Notes under the pieces: model-generated
Database searches by the model: none
What the model was told of the DNA's origin: nothing
What the model saw: the letters and a program-made list of their open reading frames with translations, nothing else
Assembly (NCBI GenBank): GCA_003427395.1
Contig: BFEA01000044.1
Location: 2,547,339-2,593,678 of the forward strand
Direction: 5' to 3'
Length of the DNA stretch: 46,340 nt
Source: Chara braunii
Taxonomy: Eukaryota > Streptophyta > Charophyceae > Charales > Characeae
Position numbers and translations under genes: made by a program
Part shown: positions 10,340-20,730 of the stretch, piece after piece
Position numbering within the stretch: position 1 is the first letter of the stretch
How the letters are laid out: each line of letters begins with the position of its first letter

Positions 10340-10969
10340 TCACCGCCCCGTCTCTGAGTGGACCCGACCGCAGTACAACAATAATGTGCCTGCCAGGAGT
10401 CTGTGGGCTAGAAGGCTTGGCGCGCTGTGGGGCATGTGAGCGGATGGCTGGTACACAGCGGAGGGCCGGGACACCGCGCCCTCCGACAGCGTGTAGCATG
10501 CCCACAAGAAAGCATGCAGCGAGCAAGTGTTGTTGCGGCTGCTGAAATTCCCACTAATTGTTACAGATTTGTTCAAATCTGGTAAACTGTCTGATGAACA
10601 CACCAGCCAGTTCCTCGGAAGCGTTTGTCCCTGATCACCGGCTCTACGATAGTGGGCCAGGGCTGTTAACAGCCCAACTTGCTTGAATGCATGCCCCCAT
10701 GTGGCAATGGGGATCCCAGCATTGGCGGCCTTTATGAGACAGTCCTGGCCAAGTGCTTCAAACAAAAAAAGACAAGGGGAAACTACACGGGAGTCACAGA
10801 AATGGGTTTTAATTGCACTATGGCCCAAGATACAGTTTTGAATTGCAGTTCGGGCAATGTATACAACCCAGCTTTCTGGCCAGGTAGGAATGTATACAAC
10901 CCAGCTTTCTGGCCAGGTAGGGTGCCCGTGCAAACTGTATCTCGCCCCATAACTCGCCCCATGTTGCAA
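10340..10969 (-). CDS. Hypothetical minus-strand ORF with internal 11-residue duplication
   Basis: A 209-codon open frame. The N-terminal part holds a tandem repeat of TWPESWVVYIP, caused by a 33-bp DNA duplication that keeps the frame. The middle (DCLIKAANAGIPIATWGHAF, then KQVGLLTALAHYRRAG) reads like protein, but I recognise no family. The C-terminal third is low-quality (many Ser, Pro and Ala). A T-rich stretch followed by an AG precedes the middle segment, so a decayed exon is possible. Function unknown, and it may be chance. Confidence 0.22.
   Translation of the reverse strand: MQHGASYGARYSLHGHPTWPESWVVYIPTWPESWVVYIARTAIQNCILGHSAIKTHFCDSRVVSPCLFLFEALGQDCLIKAANAGIPIATWGHAFKQVGLLTALAHYRRAGDQGQTLPRNWLVCSSDSLPDLNKSVTISGNFSSRNNTCSLHAFLWACYTLSEGAVSRPSAVYQPSAHMPHSAPSLLAHRLLAGTLLLYCGRVHSETGR
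10856..10921. repeat. 33-bp tandem duplication
   Basis: Two adjacent copies of a 33-base unit beginning AATGTATACAACCCAGC, at 10856-10888 and 10889-10921, with no visible difference. Confidence 0.95.
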
Positions 10970-11341
10970 TTATAACTCGTTTTTGTGACTTTACTGAAGT
11001 TACCCCAAAAGAAAACCAAACCAACCTACCTCACAGTCAATCCTAGGGGCGGCACCACGACTTTCAGGAGTCCTGATATTGTTTTTCTTTTTCCGATCCT
11101 TCAAACAAATATTTTTCTTGTTTTTCAGTAAGGCGGCTCAAACCCACGTAGCTGGGAGCGCATGCACAGCCCAAACTTGAAAAACGTAGGTGGGGGGGAC
11201 CTGTCCTACCAAAATATGGAAAAACAAGAAAACAAAAGAAGAAAATAAAATGGCAACATACTTGCACCATGCATGCATGGATATGCTGGATGACTACTCG
11301 CTCGTTGGACAAGTACAGAAATAGCCGCAACCTATACACAA

Positions 11342-11419
11342 CCATATTGCTATTCTCAAGGAATTGGCCAGGATCAATCCTCTCTCTNCCATATTGCTAT
11401 TCTCAAGGAATTGGCCAGG

Positions 11420-11433
<14 letters not shown>
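11342..11433. other. Unmerged assembly join (duplicate either side of a single N)
   Basis: The 45-odd bases before the N at 11388, starting CCATATTGCTATTC, are repeated exactly after it. A single N between exact direct repeats suggests two overlapping contigs placed end to end without merging. Confidence 0.85.
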
Positions 11434-11511
<78 letters not shown>

Positions 11512-11527
11512 CACACACACACACACA
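11427..11527. repeat. Compound (CT)n-(CA)n microsatellite
   Basis: CT repeats (11427-11470) run directly into CA repeats (11471-11527, interrupted once by TCA). They create long low-complexity frames (Ser/Leu, then Thr/His) that should not be read as genes. Confidence 0.97.
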
Positions 11528-12347
11528 CTCACAGGAATCGGGAGGGACCAGTCGGAGAAGACAGGCAGGATCGGCAAGTGGAAAGGAAGGGGTAATGCAT
11601 ATGACGCAGCAGCAACATCAGCAAGCGGGGCTTGGCAACCATGCAGCACCACTCCGCAGCCGGGTCGTCGTTCGGAATACTTGCAGACGGACCAGTTTTT
11701 CACATCCCATCCCCCTCCGTTTTTTCCTTTTTTGTCTTTCATTTTTTTTTTTCTTTTTTGTCTTTTTTCCTTTTTTCCTTTTTCGTTTCTTTCCTTTTCC
11801 TTTTCTTTTTCTTCTCTCTTCTCTTTGGACCCTGTCGTTTTTCTTTTGTCGTTTCTTTCTCTTCTGGCTTTTTTTCTTTTCAGTGAGTTAACCTTAAAAA
11901 AGAAAGCTATGCCTCAAGGTCTGTGCACTACCCTCCTGACTCGTCTCATCTCGGTAATATCCTGCTCTAATTGACGGCAATGCGATCATCCAGGAAACAC
12001 AAAGCCCATTTGGGCGCCAGGTTTGATTTCAAAAAGCGCAGGGTGTGATTTCAAAAAGAGTCAGAACCGGCGGGTTCAAATAGTAAGTAGGTGTAGTGTA
12101 TAGGAAGTACTATAGTTAGAACCAAGCATCATCATCGAAGCAGGAGCGGCAATCCGACGGCATTCTCGGAAGACCTTTGTCATACTCTTCAGCGGACGAG
12201 CAACGGAGGGACTCAGCGGGCGATATGGACTTTCCACTGGACCTCGACGCGCTTGCGCCACTGGCCCTCGACGCGCTTGCGGCCCGGAGGGAGGTGCACG
12301 ATCAAGAGACGGTATTCCTCTAGTCGCGGTACCTCGATTCATGCATC
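11528..12347. other. Stretch without a gene; pyrimidine-rich 11695-11885
   Basis: Positions 11695-11885 are almost all T and C on the plus strand. At 12234-12281 a 24-bp unit (CCACTGG, then CTCGACGCGCTTGCG) is tandemly duplicated with one base change. Two copies of TGATTTCAAAAAG lie near 12020-12060. No gene is seen. Confidence 0.6.
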
Positions 12348-13077
12348 ATGGAGCGCCCGACACCGCCATCCCTTCCGAATGAGCAGCCTCCAGCCACAGC
12401 AGCTTCCCATGCGGCACAACACCTCGCCTTCCTCCCTCCCCCCTCCTCCATGCACACCCTCATCGTCAGCACGATACCTTTCACAACTCTTTTCTCACTC
12501 GCGCTCCTCCCTAACCTTCTTATCCTCTGCATCCTCTTCCTTTGCTGCCAATCGGAGCGTGTGCTTCTCGCACCTGCTAAGTATCGTAGGGCATACCTCT
12601 GCGCACTCATATGCACGACCTGCTTCCTCATCAAAGCTTGCTTGGATTCGCAGCTAGCTTGCTCGCAGGAACTATGGCGTGAAGAATGTCACCAGAGATG
12701 GAACGTAATGAGGAAGATGGCGCAGCGGAGCACACGGACACAGTTTGTCTCCTCTCAGCGTTTATCACATTTCTGGCCATCCTCACTTTCATGCTATTCA
12801 TCGTCACGCTTCCCCTACCACCACAGCAGCCTTGCCTCTGTCCCAACCACCACCGCCGCCCCACAGTCGTGCGCCCTGAGCAATGCTCTCCCGTGCAGTC
12901 CTCCTCAACTTTCCTGTCATAACCGCCTTCGTCATCCCCACCAATCCCCCCATCCAAGACGCCAGAGCCCAACTCCTCCGCGAATCCCAAGACGCTCACA
13001 CAACCCCCTCCCATCCACAAGTGCTCTGTATATCTCAGTCGAGAGAGATGCCCCTCTGATGAAGCTGCTGGTGGCGC
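12348..13077 (+). CDS. Low-confidence plus-strand ORFs with a hydrophobic segment
   Basis: Two overlapping plus frames exist. One starts at 12348 and has a hydrophobic stretch FSLALLPNLLILCILFL, and it runs on past 13078 into the large element. The other (12686-12922) has a possible membrane helix FITFLAILTFMLFIVTLPL after an acidic start, MERNEEDGAAEHTDT. A minus-strand frame (12631-13218) is also open, which weakens all three. I recognise no family. If anything here is real, the 12686 frame is the more protein-like. Confidence 0.2.
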
Positions 13078-13106
13078 TGTCGGCGCGAATACCCTTACAA
13101 GGGTAT
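13078..13106 (+). repeat. Element left end with ATACCCTT/AAGGGTAT hairpin
   Basis: The first 12 bases (TGTCGGCGCGAA) are followed by an 8-bp perfect stem with a 2-base loop (13089-13106). The identical structure stands at 39490-39507 in copy B, so it is conserved while later sequence diverges. Confidence 0.85.
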
Positions 13107-13811
13107 CCGCCCTGGTTTTTGTAAGTGACGGAAAATAAGTTTCATTTGAACTTTGAGTACATTGCACGAGTCGCGGTTGTGTTTTGTTCATGCTGACTGA
13201 ATGGTTGGTTAGAAGCAAAAAGTGTGTGGGCGTCTAGTTTCGAGACGTGCGTGATGTTTCCTATTGATATTATAGAGTCGGCGTTTCCACCAGCATAGTT
13301 TTATTTTTGATTAAAGCTAGGAAGGGTTGTATCTATGTTGAAGTGACCATGGTGCGTGTGCGCTCATATTGAAGACGTCATGGACAGTAATGTTGCTTTT
13401 GGGCGGTGATTGGAGCATGCGAGAGAAAATAGAATGCGAGCAAGGGCCTTCGCGCGGTGGATGCGGGAGGTTGACTGTAGTGGACTTAGTTGACAGGCCG
13501 GGGTGTGGCCTCGGAACGCTCAGTGGACCCGCGCGCTATGAAACACCCGCGGACGCGTCCGCGGGGTCGAGCTCGGATGGCGGCCGACCTCATCCGCACC
13601 GCGGACGCGAATTTACCATATTTTTCCTGAATTAAATAATGGGTAGAATTTAAAAAAATAAAAAACAGAAAAGACGGAGAAGAAAAATTGAAAAATAAAT
13701 TAAAAAAAAAGGTTTTTTTGGGGGGGGGGATTTTTGGTTGGCAGTTCATGTCAATATACAATACTTCATGTGTGTGGGTGTGTGTGGGCCTGTTGGGGGT
13801 GGGGGGCCGAC

Positions 13812-13908
13812 NNNNNNNNNNNNNNNNNNNNNNNNNNNNNNNNNNNNNNNNNNNNNNNNNNNNNNNNNNNNNNNNNNNNNNNNNNNNNNNNNNNNNNNNN
13901 NNNNNNNN
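13812..13908. other. Assembly gap (97 N)
   Basis: A run of 97 undetermined bases flanked by G-rich sequence on both sides. Confidence 0.99.
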
Positions 13909-13929
13909 GGGGGGGCGACCCCGCCCCCA

Positions 13930-14081
13930 CCAATCAATCAATCAATCAATCAACCAATCAATCAATCAACAACAACTAAAAAAAGGCAAAACCGAATGAA
14001 TCAATCGATCAATCAATCAATCAATCAATCAACAAAAAAAAAAAAAAAAGCAAACCCGAATGAATCAATCGATCAATCAAC

Positions 14082-14112
<31 letters not shown>

Positions 14113-14160
14113 AGGCGGGGTGGGGAGATCCCCCCCCCACCAATCAATCAATCAATCAAC
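13930..14160. repeat. (CAAT)n microsatellite blocks
   Basis: Several blocks of the tetranucleotide ATCA/CAAT are separated by short A-runs and by repeated G-rich/C-rich junctions, as in GGGGAGATCCCCCCCC near 14122. Confidence 0.93.
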
Positions 14161-14809
14161 GGAAAAAGAATAAAATGCGTTGTTTTTTTTTTTTTCTTGC
14201 ACTCACAGCCTAACCCCCCCAACCAAAAATTTATTTTTTTTATTTTTTTTTGTTCGAGGGGGTGGGGCTGGGGTTGCACCGCCCCATGGCGCTTCCCGAA
14301 TCCCTAACCCCCCTCCCCACTGGCCGCCAGGTGGCCTCAAAGCCGCGCGGCCGCGCGGACACGTCCGCGGGGTCGCGGATCTGGCCGTGGCCGCGGACTT
14401 GGCCGCGCTTGGCCGCCGGGGGGGGGGATTCGTAGCCTGCGCGCCGCGTGGTACCCACTTACATAGGTATTCGCTAATGCTAAGCTCAACCTTGGGCCTA
14501 ACACTATTGGTTATGGTGACGAACTTTCAACAAGGAGATTCAAGGATCAAATCCAGCGGGAGGCGATGCAGGAGTATCAAAGCGGCGAAGAAAAGCCGAG
14601 GGGTTGAGGGTCCTATAAATTATTCCCCTTTACTTTTGCCATCAAGCCTGATTGCAAGCCTGACTGGTAGGACGGAAGGGGTACCGAGAGGTTCCTCTCT
14701 TCCCCTCCCTTCCTTTTTCTCCTCAATTTTCTTTATTTTTATTTTTATTCTGCAGTTCCGTCTTCGGGCGTGGGCCGATATCGATATCGAGACCGGCCTT
14801 GAGACCGAC

Positions 14810-15185
14810 GGGCGTAGCTCAGTTGGTACTTTGAACTGTCAAAATACAAATTGGAAGTTCAGATTCGGGGCGATCGGAAGAATGGAGTAAATTCTCCCAC
14901 CTGCTCGGAAACAACCCGTGTGGCAAAGTCCCACTTTGGGACTATTGCTAAGCTTAGTTGGTCTACCAAATGAATTGTTGAAGTACAGAGTCGAGTCTGA
15001 ATCTGATGCCGATCAGATAAACATAATAAGACAATTTTGAATTACCTCTGGCCGGTCAGCTTAGTGATGCTATTTCAAGGTCGTCGCTTGTACCGATCTC
15101 GGGACTGATCATAGAACCAGTTGGCTTGGCTCGGTTGGCACACCCACGAATTGTTGAAATACACGCCTGAGTTCGAAGTCCATGG
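14810..15185 (+). repeat. Three tRNA-like (SINE-like) units
   Basis: Three degenerate units start near 14810, 14947 and 15121. Each has an A-box-like sequence: TAGCTCAGTTGG, AAGCTTAGTTGG and TGGCTCGGTTGG. Some 40-50 bases later each has a B-box-like sequence: AAGTTCAGATTC, GAGTCGAGTC and GAGTTCGAAGTCC. The middle part (GAATTGTTGAAATACA type) is shared by units 2 and 3. Box spacing agrees with an RNA polymerase III internal promoter of tRNA type. None folds as a convincing complete tRNA, so I call tRNA-derived repeats, not tRNA genes. Copy B lacks this block. Confidence 0.5.
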
Positions 15186-15189
15186 GAAG

Positions 15190-15930
15190 CAGAGGAGTGA
15201 AATGCTACAGTTATGAAGTTCCTGCTAGCTTGGGCTGTTGTGACCGGCATTGCAGTGGGGAGCGATTGAAACCCCGCACGGGTGGCCGTCACGGCAGTCG
15301 AGGACCTTCTAGGTAGGGATGGATGGCAACTGTGTTGTCGCCCCCCTTTGTTGGATGTGGGAATGCTGGCGGAATTTCCCCCTTGAGACACAGCCTGGGG
15401 AGTTCGGTGTGGATGCGAGCCGGTGGATGCCCAACCCACGAGACAGAAGAAACTTGAATGTCGGGCACCTCTCTGCGGGTGTGCGGCCCGCCAACCATGA
15501 TTTGCAGTAAGAGGTTTGGGTGAGAGCATGCCCGTTGGGACACGAAAGATGGAGAACGGTGCACTAGGGACAGTCGGTCAGAGGGACAGTGGCGAAGGGC
15601 GCAGATTGTGTGCAACCGCTCACATGGGATCCTTCTCCACTTCGGTTCTCAAAGTTCCATTTTGAATATTTGCTACTACCACCAAGATCTGCACCGGGAC
15701 CCGCTTCACCCAGGCTTCACAGCAGGCCCACGAGTCATTACGACATGAAGTTGTGACGACCGAGCAATAGGCGGGGCACTTCGGCCTCAGACCGACTCGG
15801 CAGGTTTGAGGCGGCTTCTGAGATCAGGGTCGCGGCCCGCAGGTGAATCACTGGCGGATGAGCTCTCGTTGTGACCACGGTGCCGCTATTTCTGGTAGCA
15901 ACATTGTGGCTATTATCATGGCGATGCCGA
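15190..15930 (+). other. Element 5' body, non-coding, conserved between copies
   Basis: Matches copy B piecewise: GTCACGGCAG(G/T)CGAGGACCT near 15287 and 40105, and the block with TTTGCTACT and GGGACCCGCTTCAC (15655-15715 versus 40530-40575). Open frames on either strand here are not conserved between the two copies, so I leave them uncalled. Confidence 0.6.
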
Positions 15931-17290
15931 TCTTCACCCCGCTTTTCCTACTTCAGAGAGCGTGCTAAGGCTTGGAGTAGGTAAGGTAAGGTAGGAAGGG
16001 AGTGGAGACCAAGCAGCGAAGCGGAGGATTGACGAGGCGGGAGAAGGACAGTGAAACAAAGAGGATGGGGGAGGACAACCAAAACAAGCGGGAAGAGCAC
16101 AAAGGGATCTGGAAGTTGGAGTAAACCTGGATGCAGGCAGCGCCAACTGCATGCGAAGACAAGGACAGTGGAGAAGGTGAACGAGAGGGCGGATGAGAGT
16201 CCGCACAGGAGAGTAGGGGCAGAAGAGAATGTGAGCACGCAGAAGAACGAGCGCGCTCAGAAGAGGGAAGAAAGCGATGACAAATGGAAGGAGGGCAGAC
16301 GGAATTTAGGCGCAGAAATTGCGTCGGGAGCATATGAAATGGAGTCGGGGATAGTGGAGACGAAAAAAAAAAACAAACGACTATGACGGACGAAAAGTTG
16401 CATAGCTCACTCGATTCTTGGTTGGGATTTTGGAGCATTGCGGAGGGATTGGCAGCGCCAGTTTTTCAAATCGAGCAACAGGATTGCCGGAACGAGGGGT
16501 AACGGCTCCACGAGGGGAAGTAGCGAGGGGAAGTAGGGTTGATAGGCGAACGAACCTATCTGTTGAACACTCCCATGCGCTTGACTAGCTAACGGTGTCG
16601 GGAGGCAAAACTGAGGGGAAAGTGTTAAAAGAAGAAGTAAAAAGTGGATTGACAGGGCGGCATTAGGGGGTTGGCGTGACACTTACCTGATTGGTGCGTC
16701 CGTAATCACCAAGGCGAGTGAGTCAGGCGCGACTTTGCGCCTAGTACGTCAAAGGAAGAAGATGCGGGGATGGCGGAGGTGGAGACTCGCAGCGATACTG
16801 ACGTGCATTTCGTTCATCAGACTTGGGTATACGGCCGAATAGCACGAGCTTCTGGGCCGTTTAGCGCGCGACCCTGTGGCTATGCGCTGTTGAGGAGGAA
16901 GATGGCGAAGGCAACAAATGAGAACGTGAGAAGAGGGAAGGAGGATTTTCTCGCTCGTTTCTTGGTGGAAACGAAGGAGCAAGGGATCATCCCCGACGCT
17001 TTAGGCTAGGGCGAATTCAATAGCGCGTTTAGGTTGCGAGTTAAGTTAGTAGAATAAGAACTGGAAGAGAATAATGATGTGCGGAGGAGTCGACGAGCAG
17101 AAAGAAAGATGGCAGCAGGAGTTAAAAAGGAGTAACTCACTCGTCTCTTGATGAGAACGAGTGAGAAAAGACGCTAAACTAAAGTTTAGGGTCATTCTGA
17201 GGTGATTGGCAGCAGGGGGTTGCATGCAAGGGAGCAGATAAAAACGAAAATGTATATTTTCGTGTTCTAGCGGAAGATTCATTTTCATAT
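15931..17290 (+). other. Element middle part: purine-rich, with a CTCACTCG hairpin
   Basis: The plus strand is rich in A and G. A hairpin at 17136-17165 pairs CTCACTCGT with ACGAGTGAG around a TTGATG-type loop. A broken relative starts at about 16404 (CTCACTCGATTCTTGG). An ACTTACCTGATTGG motif at 16681 is the copy A counterpart of repeats in copy B at 41697-42290. The plus-strand frame 16051-16386 is basic and low in complexity and is not conserved in copy B, so I do not call a gene. Confidence 0.55.
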
Positions 17291-18860
17291 CATACAGTTG
17301 TGTTGCTCATGATCCTGGCCTTGCTCCATTGTTTGAGTCCCGATAGTGGTCGAGATGTTGCCCTTGCTCGTCGACGGGGTTGTGACTAGTCATGTACGAG
17401 GTCATCATCTTTGCTGGTAGATAGTGGTGTTTGTTACCGATCGTCCTACTCATGGGCCCCGCCTTGACCTTCGTCCCATTTCTGGTCGCCCCTACTTTGG
17501 GAAGTAGTCGGCATTTTCGACATATCATGTTTATTTTCTTTGAAGTATGTGCGACTGAAGATTAATGCACCTGGTCGAGAGCTTGAGCTTGTAGCATCAA
17601 GAATGTAACAGATAGAGAGAGAAGAGGAAAGCATATCAGCTTGCGTCGGGAGATTTACTATGAGTAAAATAGAAATAAGAATAAAAGTCAGGGTTGTGTT
17701 CCTCACCACATTCGACAAGGATGCGCATCCGCATTACACCAACGAGGATGGTAGTCGGGCAGGTCATCGAGGAAGTGACCGGGTGATGTGGGACAATCGA
17801 AAGGTCGAGTTTCAAAACTGGGCAACGAACAAACCGTTGCAACCTCTTCAGAAGAAACAAACAACAGTTGAATGCCATACTGTTGTGTGTTGCCATCTGT
17901 GCCCCTGCCGTCCTTCACCGTGGTGCATAACTATTGCGCTCGTGCACAATGTTGTAATGCACTTTATGTTTACTGTGCATGAATGTCACGTGTTTACTAT
18001 GTACATAACAATCCGTCGTGCTTTCACCGTACACTTGTCATGCACCTGTCGTGCGTTCACTAAGCGCTTGCTACGCATGTCTACCCATGTTTCAATATCA
18101 GGGCCAGTTTCATTTGACCACTATAACGAGCAGGCGTGGGGCACGAATCATTGCTAAAGAGAAGGAAAGAGCTTGTTATTGAGAACAGGGGGGTGAGGAA
18201 TGAACTAAGAATTCGAGGTGCAGGGCCGTTTTCTGTTTGGAGAGTGACTTTTGGGTTAACTTCCGTTAACAAACGAGACCTCGGCCTGCTAAAATGCCAC
18301 GTGGGGACTTTTCCTCCTGACCGGTTTCTCATAGGGACTATCAGACGACTAACCAGTGAAAGTACAGCAAGGGTTGACAGACTGAGAATTTTGTCAAAGA
18401 TTTATTTTGAGGAACAATTGGTAGCAGGGCAATAGTACCCCAGTTGGTTGTGGTTGTGACCAGTGCGAATTCAGATTGTTTTAGTCGCATGCAACACATA
18501 TTTAACTGGTTGGTTGCTAGGCACAAATACTATGCATCTTACGACTGTTATTGTTGTACATTTGAGCGCAGTCGTAGCCGAGTTTCCCTTCTGCATCGTT
18601 GTGCCTTTGACGTGCGGCACTACGGTTGTTGCATTTAGCATTTGCATACTGTTGCGGTAGTTGTTGCTGCGCGCACCTGCTGTGTCCGTGGCTTTTAGTT
18701 GCATTTTGTTGTGTTTTACCTACATTCCGAATAGAGCACAGGGGTGTGCTCAATTGAACGTGGTCCTTTTAAGATCGTATGGTGACAATTTGATCAGAGG
18801 GAATGGCGGCACGGACTGAGGAAAAGGTCAAGTTCATCAGAGGAATCGCTCCAGCGGCTT
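17291..18860. other. Copy A-specific stretch without a recognised gene
   Basis: No clear counterpart in copy B, where the matching interval is shorter (about 1 kb). Short open frames occur on both strands without known motifs. Simple variations on GTGCA and TGTTG recur at 17935-18080 and 18540-18710. Confidence 0.45.
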
Positions 18861-18884
18861 GGGGGACCCTCAGAGCACTAACTA

Positions 18885-19190
18885 CGCTACTTTGTGGTGA
18901 CGATTCGACCATCCTTCACGCGATTTGGCCGCCATTGCGGAACCCTCAGGCGCATCCAAATTTCAGGGTCCTCTCTTGCGAGTTGAGTCTACCCCTCTCC
19001 TATATCCGGAGCGTATGAAACCCCTCCTTTTGCCCTTCTTACTCTAAGTTTAGTCTAAAGTTACATGAGGAAGGTGGCAGGCGGGATTGCAACCCGTAGG
19101 CCCGCATCAAGATTATGTGGGGAGTCGACCCACCGATTGCAGGAGCTCTGCCAAAACCCAGGAGGGGTTTTGGATGCAGGGAATACTCAG
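18885..19190 (+). repeat. Conserved block ahead of the hairpin array (copy A)
   Basis: This block matches 42880-43130 closely. Shared landmarks are TTGCGGAACCCTCAGGCG, GGGATTGCAACCCGTAGG, GTGGGGAGTC(G/A)ACCCACCGA, GGAGCTCTGCC and GCAGGGAAT. TGGGGAGTCGACCCACC has a stem made of TGGG and CCCA. It is the best-conserved part of the element after its left end. Confidence 0.8.
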
Positions 19191-19435
19191 GTATAAACTC
19201 GTTTTACACGTGTGATCCCATTTCCTTAAACTGTACTACCCTTTTTTATTTTGTGCTTGCAAGTATGATTGAGAAAGCTAGTTGTTTTATTTGTTTTGAA
19301 CGCATGACATGATCTAAAAGGTAAAATTGACAAGTATATATGATAAGCTCATATTATTTGTATGAATTCAAACAGAATGAATGGGGGAAAGCGGGATGAA
19401 GGTGTTTCGTTTGTGCTTGACCGGGTCATCCCGAG

Positions 19436-20730
19436 GTTGAATCCCTCTAAGTTGAATGGGTTCAGTGCTATGTTTTATTTTTGTCTGCGGGCCTGAATGT
19501 ATGACTTTGAGGGTTGGGCCTATCCTAAGTTGGACGGTCCAGCCGCTTGTTTTTTTTTTTGGTTTCCAGACAGGAGGACGGACGCCCTAAGTAGGGAAGA
19601 TTCGGATTTCTAATGTTTCTTTTGGGTTGCTAAAAACAGGACTGGGGATAGTCTAAGTTGCGTAGACCCAGTTTTGTGTGTGTTTTCTTTTGAGGGGGAC
19701 AACAAGATGAGACTAGGCGTACCCCTAAGTTGGGGCGGCGTAGCCATAAGCCATGAACTTAAACAGTAATCCAAAGTATAAAAGATGATATATATATATT
19801 ATATATGCATCTGACAAACTGACACCCTAAGTTCGAAGGTGCAGTCAATAAGTCAGGTATAAAAAAAAAGAAGGAAATCAAATGAAAAATATAATATGAA
19901 GGTAACCTGGGCAGGCTGAACGTACCCCTAAGCTGGGGCGGTGCAGTCCTATGCCCGTGATAACATAAAAAGATAGACAGTTAGTATAAAACTTTTTTAT
20001 TTTCCCTTCTAAACAGAAGGTAGGGTTGGATGTCTCCCTAAGTTGGGTAAGTCTGACTATTTGCCTAATAAAAAGGAAAGTTATAAAGTTCGTGCAAAGT
20101 ATTGATGGTTGTTTGAACTGTTGTTATGAAGGCTAAGCGTACCCCTAAGTTGGGGCGGCTTAGTCATACGTTGTTTGTAACTTGTGTAGGCAGATCAGGC
20201 GTACCCTTAAGTTGGGGCGGTCTACTCGCATTGCCTTATGCATCTTAAAGTGTTTAGGTTTACTAGGTGTTCCCCTAAGTTGAGGCGGTATAACGATATG
20301 CCTTTTGTCGTTGATGTGATGTAGGTTAGGCGTACCCTTAAGTTAGGGCGGTCCGACCATTCATCGTTTGTGTTTGTTTAGGCAGGTTAGGCATGCCCCT
20401 AAGTTGGGGCAGTCTAATCCTATGTCCTACGTAAACTTCGTTTAAGGCTGACTAGGCATACCCCTAAGTTGGGGCAGTCTAGCCTTATGCTTCATATCGT
20501 CAGTTAAGCAGAAATTAGGCGTACCCCTAAGTTCGGGCGGTTTGGTCATATGCTTTATGTTCACAGTTTATGTTGGGTTGGGCATACCCATACGATGGGG
20601 CAGTCTGGACATACGTTTTTGTCATGTAAGTTAGGCATACCCCTAAGTTGGGGCAGTCTAGTTGTGCATACTCTATTTGTTTTGCCTAGGAATGTCAGGC
20701 GTACCCCTAAGTTGGGGCGGTCTGATCCTA
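19436..20730 (+). repeat. Array of about 18 TAAGTT hairpins with co-varying stems (copy A)
   Basis: Units centre near 19448, 19527, 19588, 19655, 19726, 19828, 19929, 20038, 20144, 20207, 20275, 20340, 20400, 20466, 20529, 20590, 20646 and 20708, spaced about 50-110 bases. The core is mostly CCCCTAAGTTGGGG. Outer arms change from unit to unit but remain complementary: ATCCC/GGGTT (unit 1), GGTTGGGCC/GGTCCAGCC (unit 2), ACTGGG/CCCAGT (unit 4), CTAAG/CTTAG (20144), TTAG/CTAA (20400), CTAG/CTAG (20466), TCAG/CTGA (20708). Linkers are unrelated. No large ORF crosses the array. This points to maintained folding of RNA or single-stranded DNA. Confidence 0.8.

Larger units (their letters stand above)
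13530..14440. mobile_element. Nested DNA-transposon-like insertion in copy A
   Basis: This block interrupts copy A; copy B has nothing alignable between its 5' part and 39840. Its left part holds an 18-bp perfect palindrome of CCGCGGACG and its complement (13547-13564) plus another CCGCGGACG (13600). Its right part holds GCGGACACGTCCGC (14355-14368) and further GCGGAC motifs up to 14400. Such inverted subterminal motifs recall hAT-type ends. The interior is low-complexity sequence and a 97-N gap (13812-13908), with no transposase. Exact ends and target duplication were not found, so the boundaries are approximate. Confidence 0.45.

Noticed and set aside
11364-11974. Plus- and minus-strand ORFs across the CT/CA repeats
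   Set aside because: Products are Ser/Leu and Thr/His repeats from the microsatellite followed by T/C-rich translation.
14810-14880. Functional tRNA gene starting GGGCGTAGCTCAGTTGGT
   Set aside because: The D-arm half looks good, but no paired acceptor end, anticodon stem or proper T-arm follows. Kept only as a tRNA-like repeat.
19088-19110. tRNA T-arm-like GGGTTGCAATCCC on the minus strand in the conserved block
   Set aside because: No A box or acceptor stem at tRNA spacing was found; a short palindrome-like stretch is a simpler reading.
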